Shown here: positions 7,557-15,754 of the stretch, in pieces
Numbering within the stretch: the stretch's first letter is position 1
Layout: each line of letters opens with the position of its first letter
Assembly: GCA_910576915.1 (NCBI GenBank)
Contig: CAJTJT010000005.1
Span: 72,420 to 136,419 of the forward strand
Direction of reading: 5' to 3'
DNA from: an uncultured Elusimicrobiales bacterium
GTDB taxonomy: Bacteria > Elusimicrobiota > Elusimicrobia > Elusimicrobiales > Elusimicrobiaceae
DNA: 64,000 nucleotides
Made by a program: the position numbers and the translations under genes
Notes under the pieces: generated by a model
The model's input: only the letters and a program-made list of their open reading frames with translations
Database searches by the model: none
Told to the model about the DNA's origin: nothing

Positions 7557-9175
7557 TTACATATTATCATAATTCTGCCATTCCTTTTCCTGTTCTTTAA
7601 ACTCCGTTTTTCCCTCTGCTAAATTCATCACTTCCTTCAAGCTCATATTCCGCGGGTTTCTATATTCTAAAATATCCGTCATTATCTTGGGAGACAGATA
7701 ACACAAATTTAAATACCGGGCAAAAGTGCGTTTATTCATTCCACTTGTCTTTTCCCATTCTCGGGTAGTTTGCCCCTTTTCTATTAACTTCTTCAATTGC
7801 CACGCACGCGCCAACCCACGAACAAGGCTTTCATTTAGCTGGCGCACTGTCAAAATATTGTTGGCAGTGCCATTCTGCAAGCGAGTACTGGTTACATTAT
7901 CTATGTAGAATGTGTCTTTTAGGATAATACTATCCTCCTTTATCTGCGCCCGTACCCCACCGCCAGGTGGATTCTCCGTAATATGCTTCTCCAGAAACGC
8001 TTCAAATGCCTGTTTTTTCAAATATATTGCAACATAGCACTCCTTACCTATCTTTTGGCAAATAACCTTGTCCAAATAGGTTTTAGCCTCGTTTGTACTT
8101 AATTCCAATGCCGTTGTGCGCGAACAAATATCCCCATAATCCGCATTTTGAATCGTCCTCAACACCAAGTCGTCTAGCTGCCCCACCGATAAATGTGCCC
8201 CATTACGAATTACATAGTATTTAAACACTTTGCCACATTGACGTCCTGAAGATAGTTTATAGGGCCGCTCCCGCTCATCCACTAACACATCCCCAAGTAA
8301 GGTATCAACACGGATATTCCTACGGTGCTCCCGCAGCCCATTTTTATTGGCGCCGAGCTTAGCCTGTACGCGCCCAAAGACCTCTTGCGGGATAATCCTT
8401 TATGTTTCCCGGGATACACCTTTTTAAGTGCTAAATGCGCGATTTTGCCTATATAGACAGGATTCCCGAGAATTCGCTGTATAGATCCGTGCCGGAACAA
8501 ATGTCCGCCACGTCTATCCCCTGACGCAGTTTGCCAGCATTTACTGCGGTAGCCTTGCTGATTCATCCAATCGGCTGTGGCTTGTATATTTCCCAGTTCT
8601 AAATACTTGCTAAAAATCAGATTGACGAGTTCCGTTTCCTGCGGGTTCGGGATTAACTGCTTGTCTTTTAGGTCATAGCCTAGTGGCGGGGTTCCCCCCA
8701 TCCACAGCCCTTTGGCTTTACTGGCCGCGATTTTATCCCGTACACGCTCCGCTGATACCTCCCGTTCAAACTGGGCAAAAGATAACAGCATATTAAGCGT
8801 CAGTTTCCCCATAGAATTACTGGTATCAAACGATTGGGTAATTGAGACGAAATTACAGGAGTTTTTTTCAAACTCCTGCATCATTTTGTGGAAGTCTATA
8901 ATAGAACGCGACAGACGGTCCACTTTATAAACCACTACCACTTGGATATGGCCAGAACGGATATCGTTAAGAAGCGCCTGCAAGCCCGGGCGTTCCATAG
9001 TTCCCCCGCTGATACCGCCGTCCGAATAGGTTTTGGTATATTCCCACCCGTTGAACGCTTGGGACAAGATATAGGCCTTACAAGCTTCTTCTTGGTTTTG
9101 GAGCGAGTTAAACTCCATATCCAGCCCGTGTTCGGTTGATTTACGCGTATATATTGCACAGTTAATTTTTGGCAT
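7557..9175 (-). pseudogene. Large serine recombinase with one frameshift
   Basis: Integrase/resolvase-type recombinase that would catalyse integration and excision of the island. The N-terminal catalytic domain starts INCAIYTRKSTEHG (nucleophile Ser in TRKS) and continues VVVYKVDRLSRSIIDF and LSFAQFEREVSAERVRDKIAASK. A recombinase domain follows (GTPPLGYDL, RILGNPVYIGKIAH). The frame is lost near 8396-8401: the upper frame drifts off after HKG, while the other frame reads IIPQEVFGRVQAKLGANKNG and continues into a C-terminal part with SGRQCGKVFKYYVIRNG and LNESLVRGLARAW. One inserted base restores about 540 aa. It is either inactivated or a sequencing error. The start at 9175 has AGGAGA upstream. 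Confidence 0.85.
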
Positions 9176-9205
9176 ATTTGGTACAATTCTCCTATACACA
9201 GTAAC

Positions 9206-9230
9206 GCTTACTATCGGGAGAGAAGTCAAG
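9206..9230 (+). repeat. 25-bp direct repeat, left copy
   Basis: GCTTACTATCGGGAG followed by AGAAGTCAAG. It matches 10906-10930 with two mismatches. The pair brackets a 1.7 kb cassette beside the recombinase. The GGGAG in it serves as ribosome site for the gene at 9232. Confidence 0.6.
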
Positions 9231-9231
9231 T

Positions 9232-9951
9232 ATGACAGAAAAATTGTTATTAGCTGAGCAAAAAGAACTATTAAAATCCATTAAATCGGCTCACAAAGAA
9301 TTGCTCACGAAAACTCGTTACTCTCTAGACAAATCCTTACTAGAACAACACATCAACAATTCCCATGACTTTGAAAACGCTTATTTTAAAGCGACTCTAA
9401 TCAATGCTTTTTATAGCACTCGCATGGGAGCTGATCTGGTATATCAAGCCGCTCGACACATCGCTAATATACACAATCAAAATCTAATAAAACAAATCAT
9501 TCAGAAAAATTCTATTGACGAAGATGATTTAAACAATATAAATACCTTTTGTCATAAAAAACTCTCTCGAGATAAATTAAATGAAAATAGAGAAGATTAT
9601 AATCCCTATTCATTTTTTACTAAATATCTTGCTATACACGACCGCATTGTAAACAAAAAAGAAGAATCAAAACTACCAATCTATGACACATTAGTCGAAA
9701 AAGTAATAAACTCATCCGATTTAGTTGCTGGAAGATTCAACTTGCGGAACTACAGCTCACTATTTAAAACACTAAATATCATCGGAGAATATTATGGTGG
9801 CTTCTCTTCCATTGACAATATCCTTTGGACCCTTGGACGATTTATATTTCAAAACAAACAGAAAAAAGAAGATCAGATTCTGATATTTAAAAGACGTTTA
9901 TCTTCAGGATCTATTTCTGAATTGGTAAAAGAAATTATACTTATGCAATAA
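9232..9951 (+). CDS. Uncharacterised island protein, possible HhH-GPD-like fold
   Basis: 239 aa, not firmly recognised. The segment NPYSFFTKYLAIHDRIVNKKEESKLPIYDTLVEKVI resembles the conserved core (SFxTKY...PIYDxxVxK) of uncharacterised proteins related to helix-hairpin-helix DNA glycosylase folds; this is from memory and weak. It is mostly helical and rich in Lys and Asn. It is the only plus-strand gene in this part of the island, divergent from the recombinase. GGGAG 11 nt before the ATG is the only ribosome site. Low GC and unusual codon use mark it as acquired. Confidence 0.5.
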   Translation: MTEKLLLAEQKELLKSIKSAHKELLTKTRYSLDKSLLEQHINNSHDFENAYFKATLINAFYSTRMGADLVYQAARHIANIHNQNLIKQIIQKNSIDEDDLNNINTFCHKKLSRDKLNENREDYNPYSFFTKYLAIHDRIVNKKEESKLPIYDTLVEKVINSSDLVAGRFNLRNYSSLFKTLNIIGEYYGGFSSIDNILWTLGRFIFQNKQKKEDQILIFKRRLSSGSISELVKEIILMQ

Positions 9952-9953
9952 CA

Positions 9954-10385
9954 TTATCTCGTTAATCCAAAAAATTTGGGGCCGCTTATGTGGCCCCGTG
10001 TTATTTTCTGCGCTATTGCCGTCAAATTAGGATAGATGTTATTCTCCCACTCGTATTCTTTCTCCCCTTTGACGATAACTTGATATATCTTTCCCTTATA
10101 TTTCTTAGTTAGGATAGTCCCTATTGCCAAGGAGTACTTATTCTTATTCGCCCGTTGGATATATTTTTCTGGGTTGCTGGCGTATTTATCCAGCCTAGTG
10201 ATATACTTTTCTGCCAGTTTACAACTATATAATTCACATTGGATAGCATACCACAGAGGACGATATTTACCTTTCCGCCCTCTTAACGGGTAGCGATAGA
10301 AAATATCCCAATAGAATTGGATTTTGTCATCGGATAACCCTTTGAGTTCTTCAAAACTTTTAGGTAAATAACATTTATTTCTCAT
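9954..10385 (-). CDS. DUF2924 protein (recombinase-associated)
   Basis: 143 aa. The C-terminal half carries the DUF2924 pattern: GTILTKKYKGKIYQVIVKGEKEYEWENNIYPNLTAIAQKITRGHISGPKFFGL. The N-terminal half (PKSFEELKGLSDDKIQFYWDIFYRYPLRGRKGKYRPLWYAIQCEL) also fits the family. Function is unknown; DUF2924 genes are often found beside serine recombinases in phage-like elements, as here. It overlaps the preceding gene by 11 bp and has AAGGTG at 5 nt. Confidence 0.75.
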   Translation of the reverse strand: MRNKCYLPKSFEELKGLSDDKIQFYWDIFYRYPLRGRKGKYRPLWYAIQCELYSCKLAEKYITRLDKYASNPEKYIQRANKNKYSLAIGTILTKKYKGKIYQVIVKGEKEYEWENNIYPNLTAIAQKITRGHISGPKFFGLTR

Positions 10386-10581
10386 TTAGCACCTTCCGAA
10401 TACGGTTTAATTTACGGGCAGCTTGACCCTTACCATAATAGGCTTTGGCTAATTCGTCAAAAAATTTTATGGCAAGGAGTAATAACTCTGTATTGTACAG
10501 TTTCTTGGGGCGACCGAGCGGATTGCCCGAGCGCCCCTTTACAAACCGCCCCGATATAGGTGGTAACTGGCGTGACGTCAT
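10375..10581 (-). CDS. Short DUF5681-like protein
   Basis: 68 aa. The N-terminus GRFVKGRSGNPLGRPKK is the signature of DUF5681, whose members sit next to phage terminases. The rest is a short helical tail. ATGA overlap with the upstream DUF2924 gene shows translational coupling. A longer DUF5681 protein lies next to TerL at 20109-20501, so the island carries two. Confidence 0.65.
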   Translation of the reverse strand: MTSRQLPPISGRFVKGRSGNPLGRPKKLYNTELLLLAIKFFDELAKAYYGKGQAARKLNRIRKVLNEK

Positions 10582-10847
10582 TTGGTAAGTCCAAAGAACA
10601 CATATCCGCTGATTGGCCGCTTGACTATATCCATAGCCACGCGGGAGATGCTTTTATAGACTTTGCCTTGGTATTCAAAGCCATTTTCAAGCACTTTTAC
10701 TTCAAAGCTTTGCCCGTGATAAGTTTTAGTAATAACCGTGCCAACTGCAGGCAAGCGTCTGTCGCATTCTTTGGGTGACGCAACAGACAAATCAATAGCA
10801 TTTTGTTTGGCAATTTTTACAGCAGGTTGTTTAACTTTTTTCTTCAT
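10578..10847 (-). CDS. Second DUF2924 protein
   Basis: 89 aa: LPAVGTVITKTYHGQSFEVKVLENGFEYQGKVYKSISRVAMDIVKRPISGYVFFGL is a clean DUF2924 core. The start at 10847 is used because GGGAG lies 6 nt upstream; this ribosome site is itself part of the repeated TACTATCGGGAGT motif. It is the first gene of a three-gene overlapping operon (10847 to 9954). Confidence 0.75.
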   Translation of the reverse strand: MKKKVKQPAVKIAKQNAIDLSVASPKECDRRLPAVGTVITKTYHGQSFEVKVLENGFEYQGKVYKSISRVAMDIVKRPISGYVFFGLTK

Positions 10848-10852
10848 AAAAA

Positions 10853-10921
10853 ACTCCCGATAGTATTTTGGTTTTAGCAAGGCTTTTGGGCCCATCACTA
10901 TTACCGCTTACTATCGGGAGT
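10853..10921. repeat. 13-bp inverted repeat around a 43-bp spacer
   Basis: ACTCCCGATAGTA (10853-10865) and TACTATCGGGAGT (10909-10921) are exact reverse complements. With the copy at 9209 the motif TACTATCGGGAG occurs three times near the recombinase. It could be a recombinase or regulator binding site. Confidence 0.55.
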
Positions 10922-10930
10922 AAAGTCAAG
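10906..10930 (+). repeat. 25-bp direct repeat, right copy
   Basis: GCTTACTATCGGGAG followed by TAAAGTCAAG, partner of 9206-9230. No gene starts after it, so it looks like a duplicated end rather than a functional ribosome site. Confidence 0.6.
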
Positions 10931-10957
10931 AAGAAATCCTGCTCTGAAACAGATAAA

Positions 10958-11578
10958 TTAAAGTAGCTTTTTCAGAGAAACCAATTTACCTTTTTTATCT
11001 TTACTTTTCCAAAATAATAGGCCATTATTAGATACTTTGCCTGTTATAAACCGCCCTGCCGCAGACGGAGAAGAAAAAATTTGCCTATTAAAAGAAATAT
11101 TTCCATTGGACAATAACTTAGCTGTATATTTCTTTCCTTTATAAACTGTTTCCAAAGGAATAACTTTGCGCGACGACACACCTTTTTTTCTGCCAAACAA
11201 TAATGCATCTTGCTCTTGACGATAAACATCAATACGTTTTCTAAAATCGCTTTCTAAACTTACAGCTTTCCCGCGCGGATGCTGGCGGTTTCCTTTTGGT
11301 TCGCAAACAGTAACTAATAAAGATTCCAAATCTCCAATATGTTTTTCATTATTTACAATAAATAACGAAAATTTATCCCATTTTTTATGATGACGGTCTT
11401 TTAAGTGCTGGCTCAGGCGACGTTTCAAGTCCACCGCTTTGCCAATATAATACAAATCGTTTCCCTTGTATAAAGCATAAATACCAGGCTGTTCGGCAAT
11501 GAGTTCTGTGAGCAAGAAAGAATAGTTTTCCAACGCCGAAATACCGATATTCTGCAGTTTTTTAGTTATAATGGCCAT
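10958..11578 (-). CDS. GIY-YIG nuclease with C-terminal RAMA-like domain
   Basis: 206 aa. The GIY-YIG core is QPGIYALYKGNDLYYIGKAVDLKRRLSQHLKDRHHKKWDKF, followed by IGDLESLLVTVCEPKGN with the metal-binding Glu (residues about 30-95). The C-terminal segment VYKGKKYTAKLLSNGNISFNRQIFSSPSAAGRFITGK...NGLLFWKSKD resembles the RAMA domain found in restriction and modification proteins. It may act on modified or foreign DNA. TACAAT (11584-11589) ends 5 nt before the ATG with no Shine-Dalgarno, so the mRNA is probably leaderless. Confidence 0.78.
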   Translation of the reverse strand: MAIITKKLQNIGISALENYSFLLTELIAEQPGIYALYKGNDLYYIGKAVDLKRRLSQHLKDRHHKKWDKFSLFIVNNEKHIGDLESLLVTVCEPKGNRQHPRGKAVSLESDFRKRIDVYRQEQDALLFGRKKGVSSRKVIPLETVYKGKKYTAKLLSNGNISFNRQIFSSPSAAGRFITGKVSNNGLLFWKSKDKKGKLVSLKKLL

Positions 11579-11767
11579 GGCTTATTGTATCATTTTTTAC
11601 TATTTTTTAATAAATATCCCTAATTGATAAGATGGTTTTGGAAAAGCAAGGTTTCAAAAGCAACCGTACTATCAACCAATTACAATTTAATCAAGATTCC
11701 CGCTAGTATATATATTTTTCTTTCCCATCCCATTACTACTTAATATTTGAGGAATAATGTCAATTAA

Positions 11768-11911
11768 AAACTCCTTTCAAAAGAATCTTTATCAACAATT
11801 TCTATTCTCCCCTCTGTTATTAACCATTCTCTAATGTTATATGTTCCAGATAGACTTATAGAACTTAATAGATTTTCTTTCCGCGACAAACAGTAATGAT
11901 TCCAATGGATA
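11768..11911 (-). pseudogene. Remnant C-terminal coding fragment in a 405-bp gene-free gap
   Basis: Reading the minus strand, an open stretch of about 47 codons (HWNHYCLSRKENLLSSISLSG...GRIEIVDKDSFERSF) ends in a stop and is cut upstream by a TAG. Residue composition looks like real protein, but no start or ribosome site exists. The remainder of 11579-11983 is AT-rich and holds nothing else I can support. Confidence 0.3.
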
Positions 11912-11983
11912 TTGAACGGGAACTAACTATACGGTCCGTTCTATACAAGCAAGAGTGGGGAGTTCCTTCACAATTACTATTTT

Positions 11984-13417
11984 TCAATTTGCTGTTAATA
12001 TATCTACGCATTTTCTTAGTTCAAGCTTTTTTGTGATTGTAGAATAATATAAATCGTAAAATTTAACATTATGATTTTTCTCATGACAATGGGACGCGAT
12101 GATATTAATAATCTTTCGTTTTTCTTCAGAAGACACATTACGACCAAAAATAATTGATTCTAAATCTGTGATCGAATAGGTAGCGAAACGATTCTCTTCA
12201 TTTTCTGATAGTGCAGAAAACACATCTCGTTGAAAAATCCGATACTCCTGTTCATAACTCCAGTTTTGAGCTTTGGTACATATATGGTTCATCGCTTGTT
12301 TATGATATTCTACAGCCCACCGTTCTACAGGTTGGTAACTTGATAAACAAGAACTAAACGCTGTCTTATCATAGTTACACAACCAAAAATTTTGAATAAT
12401 AGGCATTGGTAACACACCTAGAGAGGTAAAAAAATCAATTTCGGGATACTCATTAGAATATAAAACTCTAAATGCTGGAACATCGTGAAAATTCTTTTCT
12501 ATTTTTTCTTCTTTCTCAGTCACTATAATATTACTAATAGAGTATAAATGGAGGCATTTTTCTCCATTATTATGTCTAATTTTATATTGTAGACAAACTC
12601 CCTTTTCACTATCAGCATAATGCGCCCACATGGGTTCGTTCTGATAAGTACCGGAAAAACATGCAATACAATATCCATTATAGAGCAATTTAGTAATATT
12701 CCGCATATATACTTCCGGAAAATCAAATGTTAATAAACTTATATTATGCGTATTGTGGTCTTTATAAAGATCTTTATTTAAAAGCTCTCGATGGACTTGT
12801 TGTTGAATAACAAAATCAGTTTTGGCTTCTTCTATTTGCTCAGCCGAATATTTACCACTTGTGAGAACATCCAATATTTGATTATATCCATCCCAATGGG
12901 TAACCATATCATATAGTTCGTTCAAAGCATTTGCTCTATTTTTGCCGAGAAAATAGGACTTTATGACAATATCGATTACGGTATAAGCATACAAATGAAT
13001 TCCTCGAAAAATCAACCCCATTTCATCAATAGTAAATTTTTTCTTTGATGCCGCCATCTTGCTTGGAAACTGAGCAACCCCCGAAAAAGCAAAAAACTTA
13101 TTATAAATATCTTTAAACATATCTTGCATTTCGGGAGCTTCTAAAACTTTGATATCAAGAAAAATTGGCAGATTATTTGCATCAATGTCTTGTTTAGGAT
13201 TTCTAACAGATGCAGAAAAATACAAGTGCGTTAAAGTATAGAGGTAATGTTTGAAAAGTCCTTGAAAAGCAATTGCATCGCCTTGCCAAACCACATTCAT
13301 ATATTTTTCCATTTGATCGTTTAACTCCTCTGGCTTGGCAAAATAAATTGATAAATTTTCTAACTCTTTATACTCAAATAAAGATTTTATTGAGCGATAG
13401 CGATATAAGGATTCCAT
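11984..13417 (-). CDS. DUF2971 domain protein
   Basis: 477 aa. DUF2971 features are SLYRYRSIKSLFEYKELENLSIYFAKPEELNDQME at the N-terminus, CIACFSGTYQNEPMWAHYADSEKGVCLQY in the middle, and WSYEQEYRIFQRD with SIIFGRNVSSEE near the end. The biochemical function is unknown; such genes are frequent in defence islands. The start at 13417 (MESLYRY) is preferred over 13441 because TACAAT (13424-13429) ends 6 nt before it, giving a leaderless mRNA; neither start has a ribosome site. It is divergent from the gene at 13589. Confidence 0.72.
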   Translation of the reverse strand: MESLYRYRSIKSLFEYKELENLSIYFAKPEELNDQMEKYMNVVWQGDAIAFQGLFKHYLYTLTHLYFSASVRNPKQDIDANNLPIFLDIKVLEAPEMQDMFKDIYNKFFAFSGVAQFPSKMAASKKKFTIDEMGLIFRGIHLYAYTVIDIVIKSYFLGKNRANALNELYDMVTHWDGYNQILDVLTSGKYSAEQIEEAKTDFVIQQQVHRELLNKDLYKDHNTHNISLLTFDFPEVYMRNITKLLYNGYCIACFSGTYQNEPMWAHYADSEKGVCLQYKIRHNNGEKCLHLYSISNIIVTEKEEKIEKNFHDVPAFRVLYSNEYPEIDFFTSLGVLPMPIIQNFWLCNYDKTAFSSCLSSYQPVERWAVEYHKQAMNHICTKAQNWSYEQEYRIFQRDVFSALSENEENRFATYSITDLESIIFGRNVSSEEKRKIINIIASHCHEKNHNVKFYDLYYSTITKKLELRKCVDILTAN

Positions 13418-13588
13418 ATGTTTATTGTATAGCATTTTCATAATTTAATAAATGCCCATTCTTCACCTACCAAAGTAGATAATTCAACAGGATTTTATTT
13501 CCCATAGAAATTAATTTTAATAAGATTTTTACTCCATCACTCAGAAAATAACTTACACAAAAGACAATAAAAACTTATATAATCAATT

Positions 13589-14122
13589 ATGCCTCAAGTA
13601 ACCACCAAATCCTTTTCCTTAGTCCAAGACGGAGAGCGTAATACTATACGAATGCGTCTAGTCCATTTATTTGCAAAAGAAAAGCCAGGGAAAGGGAAAA
13701 AAGACCTAGCCTCCCGATATATTTATTTTGTAGAAACTCTCCAAAATGGCTCCAGGATTTATCTTCAAAGACCCGCTAACTTACATAATGGGTTTGATTT
13801 TCTAATATGCATTGAAAATTATAATTTTTCGGCATCAGGACAACGAATACGAAATTATCCAAAACATAAAGATATTATCGATGACTTGAATAGTAAAAAA
13901 AGTGAAAATTCAAAAATATATAGGGAATTATATAGTATTTTGAAACGAGTTTATAACTGTCAGGAAATTCTAGAAAAAGATTATAATACAATTCAATTTC
14001 AACAAGGATTTCCGGTGGACATGATTATAAAGACTATTAAATGGTTCTTTATAGAGCAAGATATTCGTTATTGGAATTATTCAGGAAGAGGTATGTTGTG
14101 GGCAGGGATTCCTCAGCCATAG
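13589..14122 (+). CDS. Uncharacterised protein beside the DpnII-type system
   Basis: 177 aa, not recognised. The ordered parts are YIYFVETLQNGSRIYLQRPANLHNGFDFLICIENYNF and a C-terminal QQGFPVDMIIKTIKWFFIEQDIRYWNYSGRGMLWAGI, which suggests a compact globular domain. The position, convergent with and 2 nt from the second methylase, hints at a role with the restriction system, but nothing in the sequence proves it. TATAAT (13578-13583) ends 5 nt before the ATG and there is no Shine-Dalgarno, so the transcript is probably leaderless. Confidence 0.5.
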   Translation: MPQVTTKSFSLVQDGERNTIRMRLVHLFAKEKPGKGKKDLASRYIYFVETLQNGSRIYLQRPANLHNGFDFLICIENYNFSASGQRIRNYPKHKDIIDDLNSKKSENSKIYRELYSILKRVYNCQEILEKDYNTIQFQQGFPVDMIIKTIKWFFIEQDIRYWNYSGRGMLWAGIPQP

Positions 14123-14124
14123 TC

Positions 14125-14868
14125 CTATTTCTTAAAAATAAACAAATACTCATGAGCAAGTAGCAAGAAATTGTACTTGATACTATTTGTCTTCCAATAC
14201 CCAGTTACCTTACAGTTATGTTGTTCTTTGATGATAATCTCTTTGAGAGTAAAACCTACACTTAAAAACTGTTGCATTACCTGAAAGCCTAGAGGTATGA
14301 CACAACCCTTTTGGCGTGTATCCCCCATCAGCACTGCACAAAACTTATCTTTTTTAAGGACTCGAAAACATGCATCTGCTACTTTTTTTATTTCAGGAAG
14401 AAAATCCTTGACCTGAAAATGCGATAAATCCCCCGCCAAATCTTCACTGTATTGAATAATATTAGCATAAGGAGGATGCGCGGCTATTAAATCAATACTA
14501 TTGTCCGCAATCCCCTTTAAATCACGAGCATCCCCTTGCCGAACCACTACTCTGCCGGGGTTTTCACACTCAAATTTGAGATGTTTACGCGTTAACTTAG
14601 TAGCATCGGGATTGATATCAAGCCCAATTCCGTTACGTCCTAGCAACTTTGCCTCTACCAGAGTGGTCCCACTGCCAATAAACGGGTCTAAAATCAAATC
14701 GCCCGGATTGGAATAGCGCAAAATAATGTTTCGTGGGATAAATGGAGACCAGTTTCCTCGATATTTGGCATCATGAGTAGCCCAATTTCCCCGTTTTTTG
14801 AAACTCCATACGGTATTGGTCTCTAACTCAAAATTTTCTGGTTCCAGCAAGTATTTTTTATTTGCCAT
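14125..14868 (-). CDS. DpnA-like DNA adenine methyltransferase
   Basis: 247 aa. The beta-class order of motifs is visible: GNWSPFIPRNIILRYSNPGDLILDPFIGSGTTLVEAKLLGRNGIGLDIN (SAM site) and DLIAAHPPYANIIQY (catalytic motif IV, written HPPY rather than DPPY). In pneumococcal DpnII the second methylase DpnA can modify GATC in single-stranded DNA during DNA uptake; the same role is inferred. The start at 14868 lies 1 nt after the endonuclease stop, so it is translationally coupled. The upstream extension of the frame overlaps the endonuclease and is not used. Confidence 0.85.
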   Translation of the reverse strand: MANKKYLLEPENFELETNTVWSFKKRGNWATHDAKYRGNWSPFIPRNIILRYSNPGDLILDPFIGSGTTLVEAKLLGRNGIGLDINPDATKLTRKHLKFECENPGRVVVRQGDARDLKGIADNSIDLIAAHPPYANIIQYSEDLAGDLSHFQVKDFLPEIKKVADACFRVLKKDKFCAVLMGDTRQKGCVIPLGFQVMQQFLSVGFTLKEIIIKEQHNCKVTGYWKTNSIKYNFLLLAHEYLFIFKK

Positions 14869-14869
14869 A

Positions 14870-15745
14870 TTACTTAAAAAGCGTATGCATAACACCTTGT
14901 TCCATATCCTGGATATTGTATAAATGCGGTAACACATCAAAAGTTTCTTCTAAATTGTGCCGGGCAGATTGCCAACCTTTTCCATCGGTAAACCATACAA
15001 ATGTAAACCCAGGTATATTGGCAGATTCTAGAGTTAATGTTTTATAGCTACGAGCCGTTTCATTCAGTTTGGATCCGCCACCAGCATAAAAGTTGGTTTC
15101 TATACCGTAAATCATTGTAGGAGTTTTGACCACAAAATCAAACCGCTTCTCTGTTTTGCCCTGATTAGAAATGGCAGACAAATTTAGACCCCATTTTTCT
15201 TGAATATCACTTACATACATTTCGGGATAATAAGCCTTAAGAGCATTATCGTCTTGTTTCACTATTCCGGCCTTCTGCAAGTAAGATTCAACCACATTTT
15301 CCATAAGATGGCCACCTCTATTTTTGCGACCATTAGAATCTAGTCCCGTTTCTACACCAGTAGCATAATCTACCAAGTTACTTATCAAATGTCGTTGTAA
15401 AAGGTCAAAAAGGCCCGATTTCTGCATAAATTCTGCATATTTCTCAGGGGTTGCGGCTACTTTATCAAATCGATACAATCGAGAGCCATCCTCATCCGTA
15501 ATTTCTATTTCTTTACCGCGCACAGCCAACAACAAAGGAATGCATTTAAGCACTTCTGGATATCTTTCCATCAAACGAATAAATTCAGACTCAATCTCCG
15601 TATTCCCGATAAGCACATTCAAAATGTTTAATTCTACCTTAATAGAATCAATATTCTGATATACTTTTGGGAAATCAATATAGTAATCATATGTAGCAAT
15701 AGAAGTTTTAAAACCGGACAGCCAGATGTCAAAGTTACGAATCAT
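14870..15745 (-). CDS. DpnII-family type II restriction endonuclease (GATC)
   Basis: 291 aa. Family features are SGFKTSIATYDYYIDFPKVYQN at the N-terminus, CIPLLLAVRG, the conserved GRKNRGGHLMENVVESYL and the nuclease core RFDFVVKTPTMIYGIETNFYAGGGSKLNETARSYK with acidic and Lys residues of a PD-(D/E)XK site. It should cut unmethylated GATC. ATG at 15745 has AGGAGA at 6 nt. It is the middle gene of a dam-R-dpnA operon, 9 nt after dam. Low GC matches the island. Confidence 0.9.
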   Translation of the reverse strand: MIRNFDIWLSGFKTSIATYDYYIDFPKVYQNIDSIKVELNILNVLIGNTEIESEFIRLMERYPEVLKCIPLLLAVRGKEIEITDEDGSRLYRFDKVAATPEKYAEFMQKSGLFDLLQRHLISNLVDYATGVETGLDSNGRKNRGGHLMENVVESYLQKAGIVKQDDNALKAYYPEMYVSDIQEKWGLNLSAISNQGKTEKRFDFVVKTPTMIYGIETNFYAGGGSKLNETARSYKTLTLESANIPGFTFVWFTDGKGWQSARHNLEETFDVLPHLYNIQDMEQGVMHTLFK

Positions 15746-15754
15746 GTTTATCTC

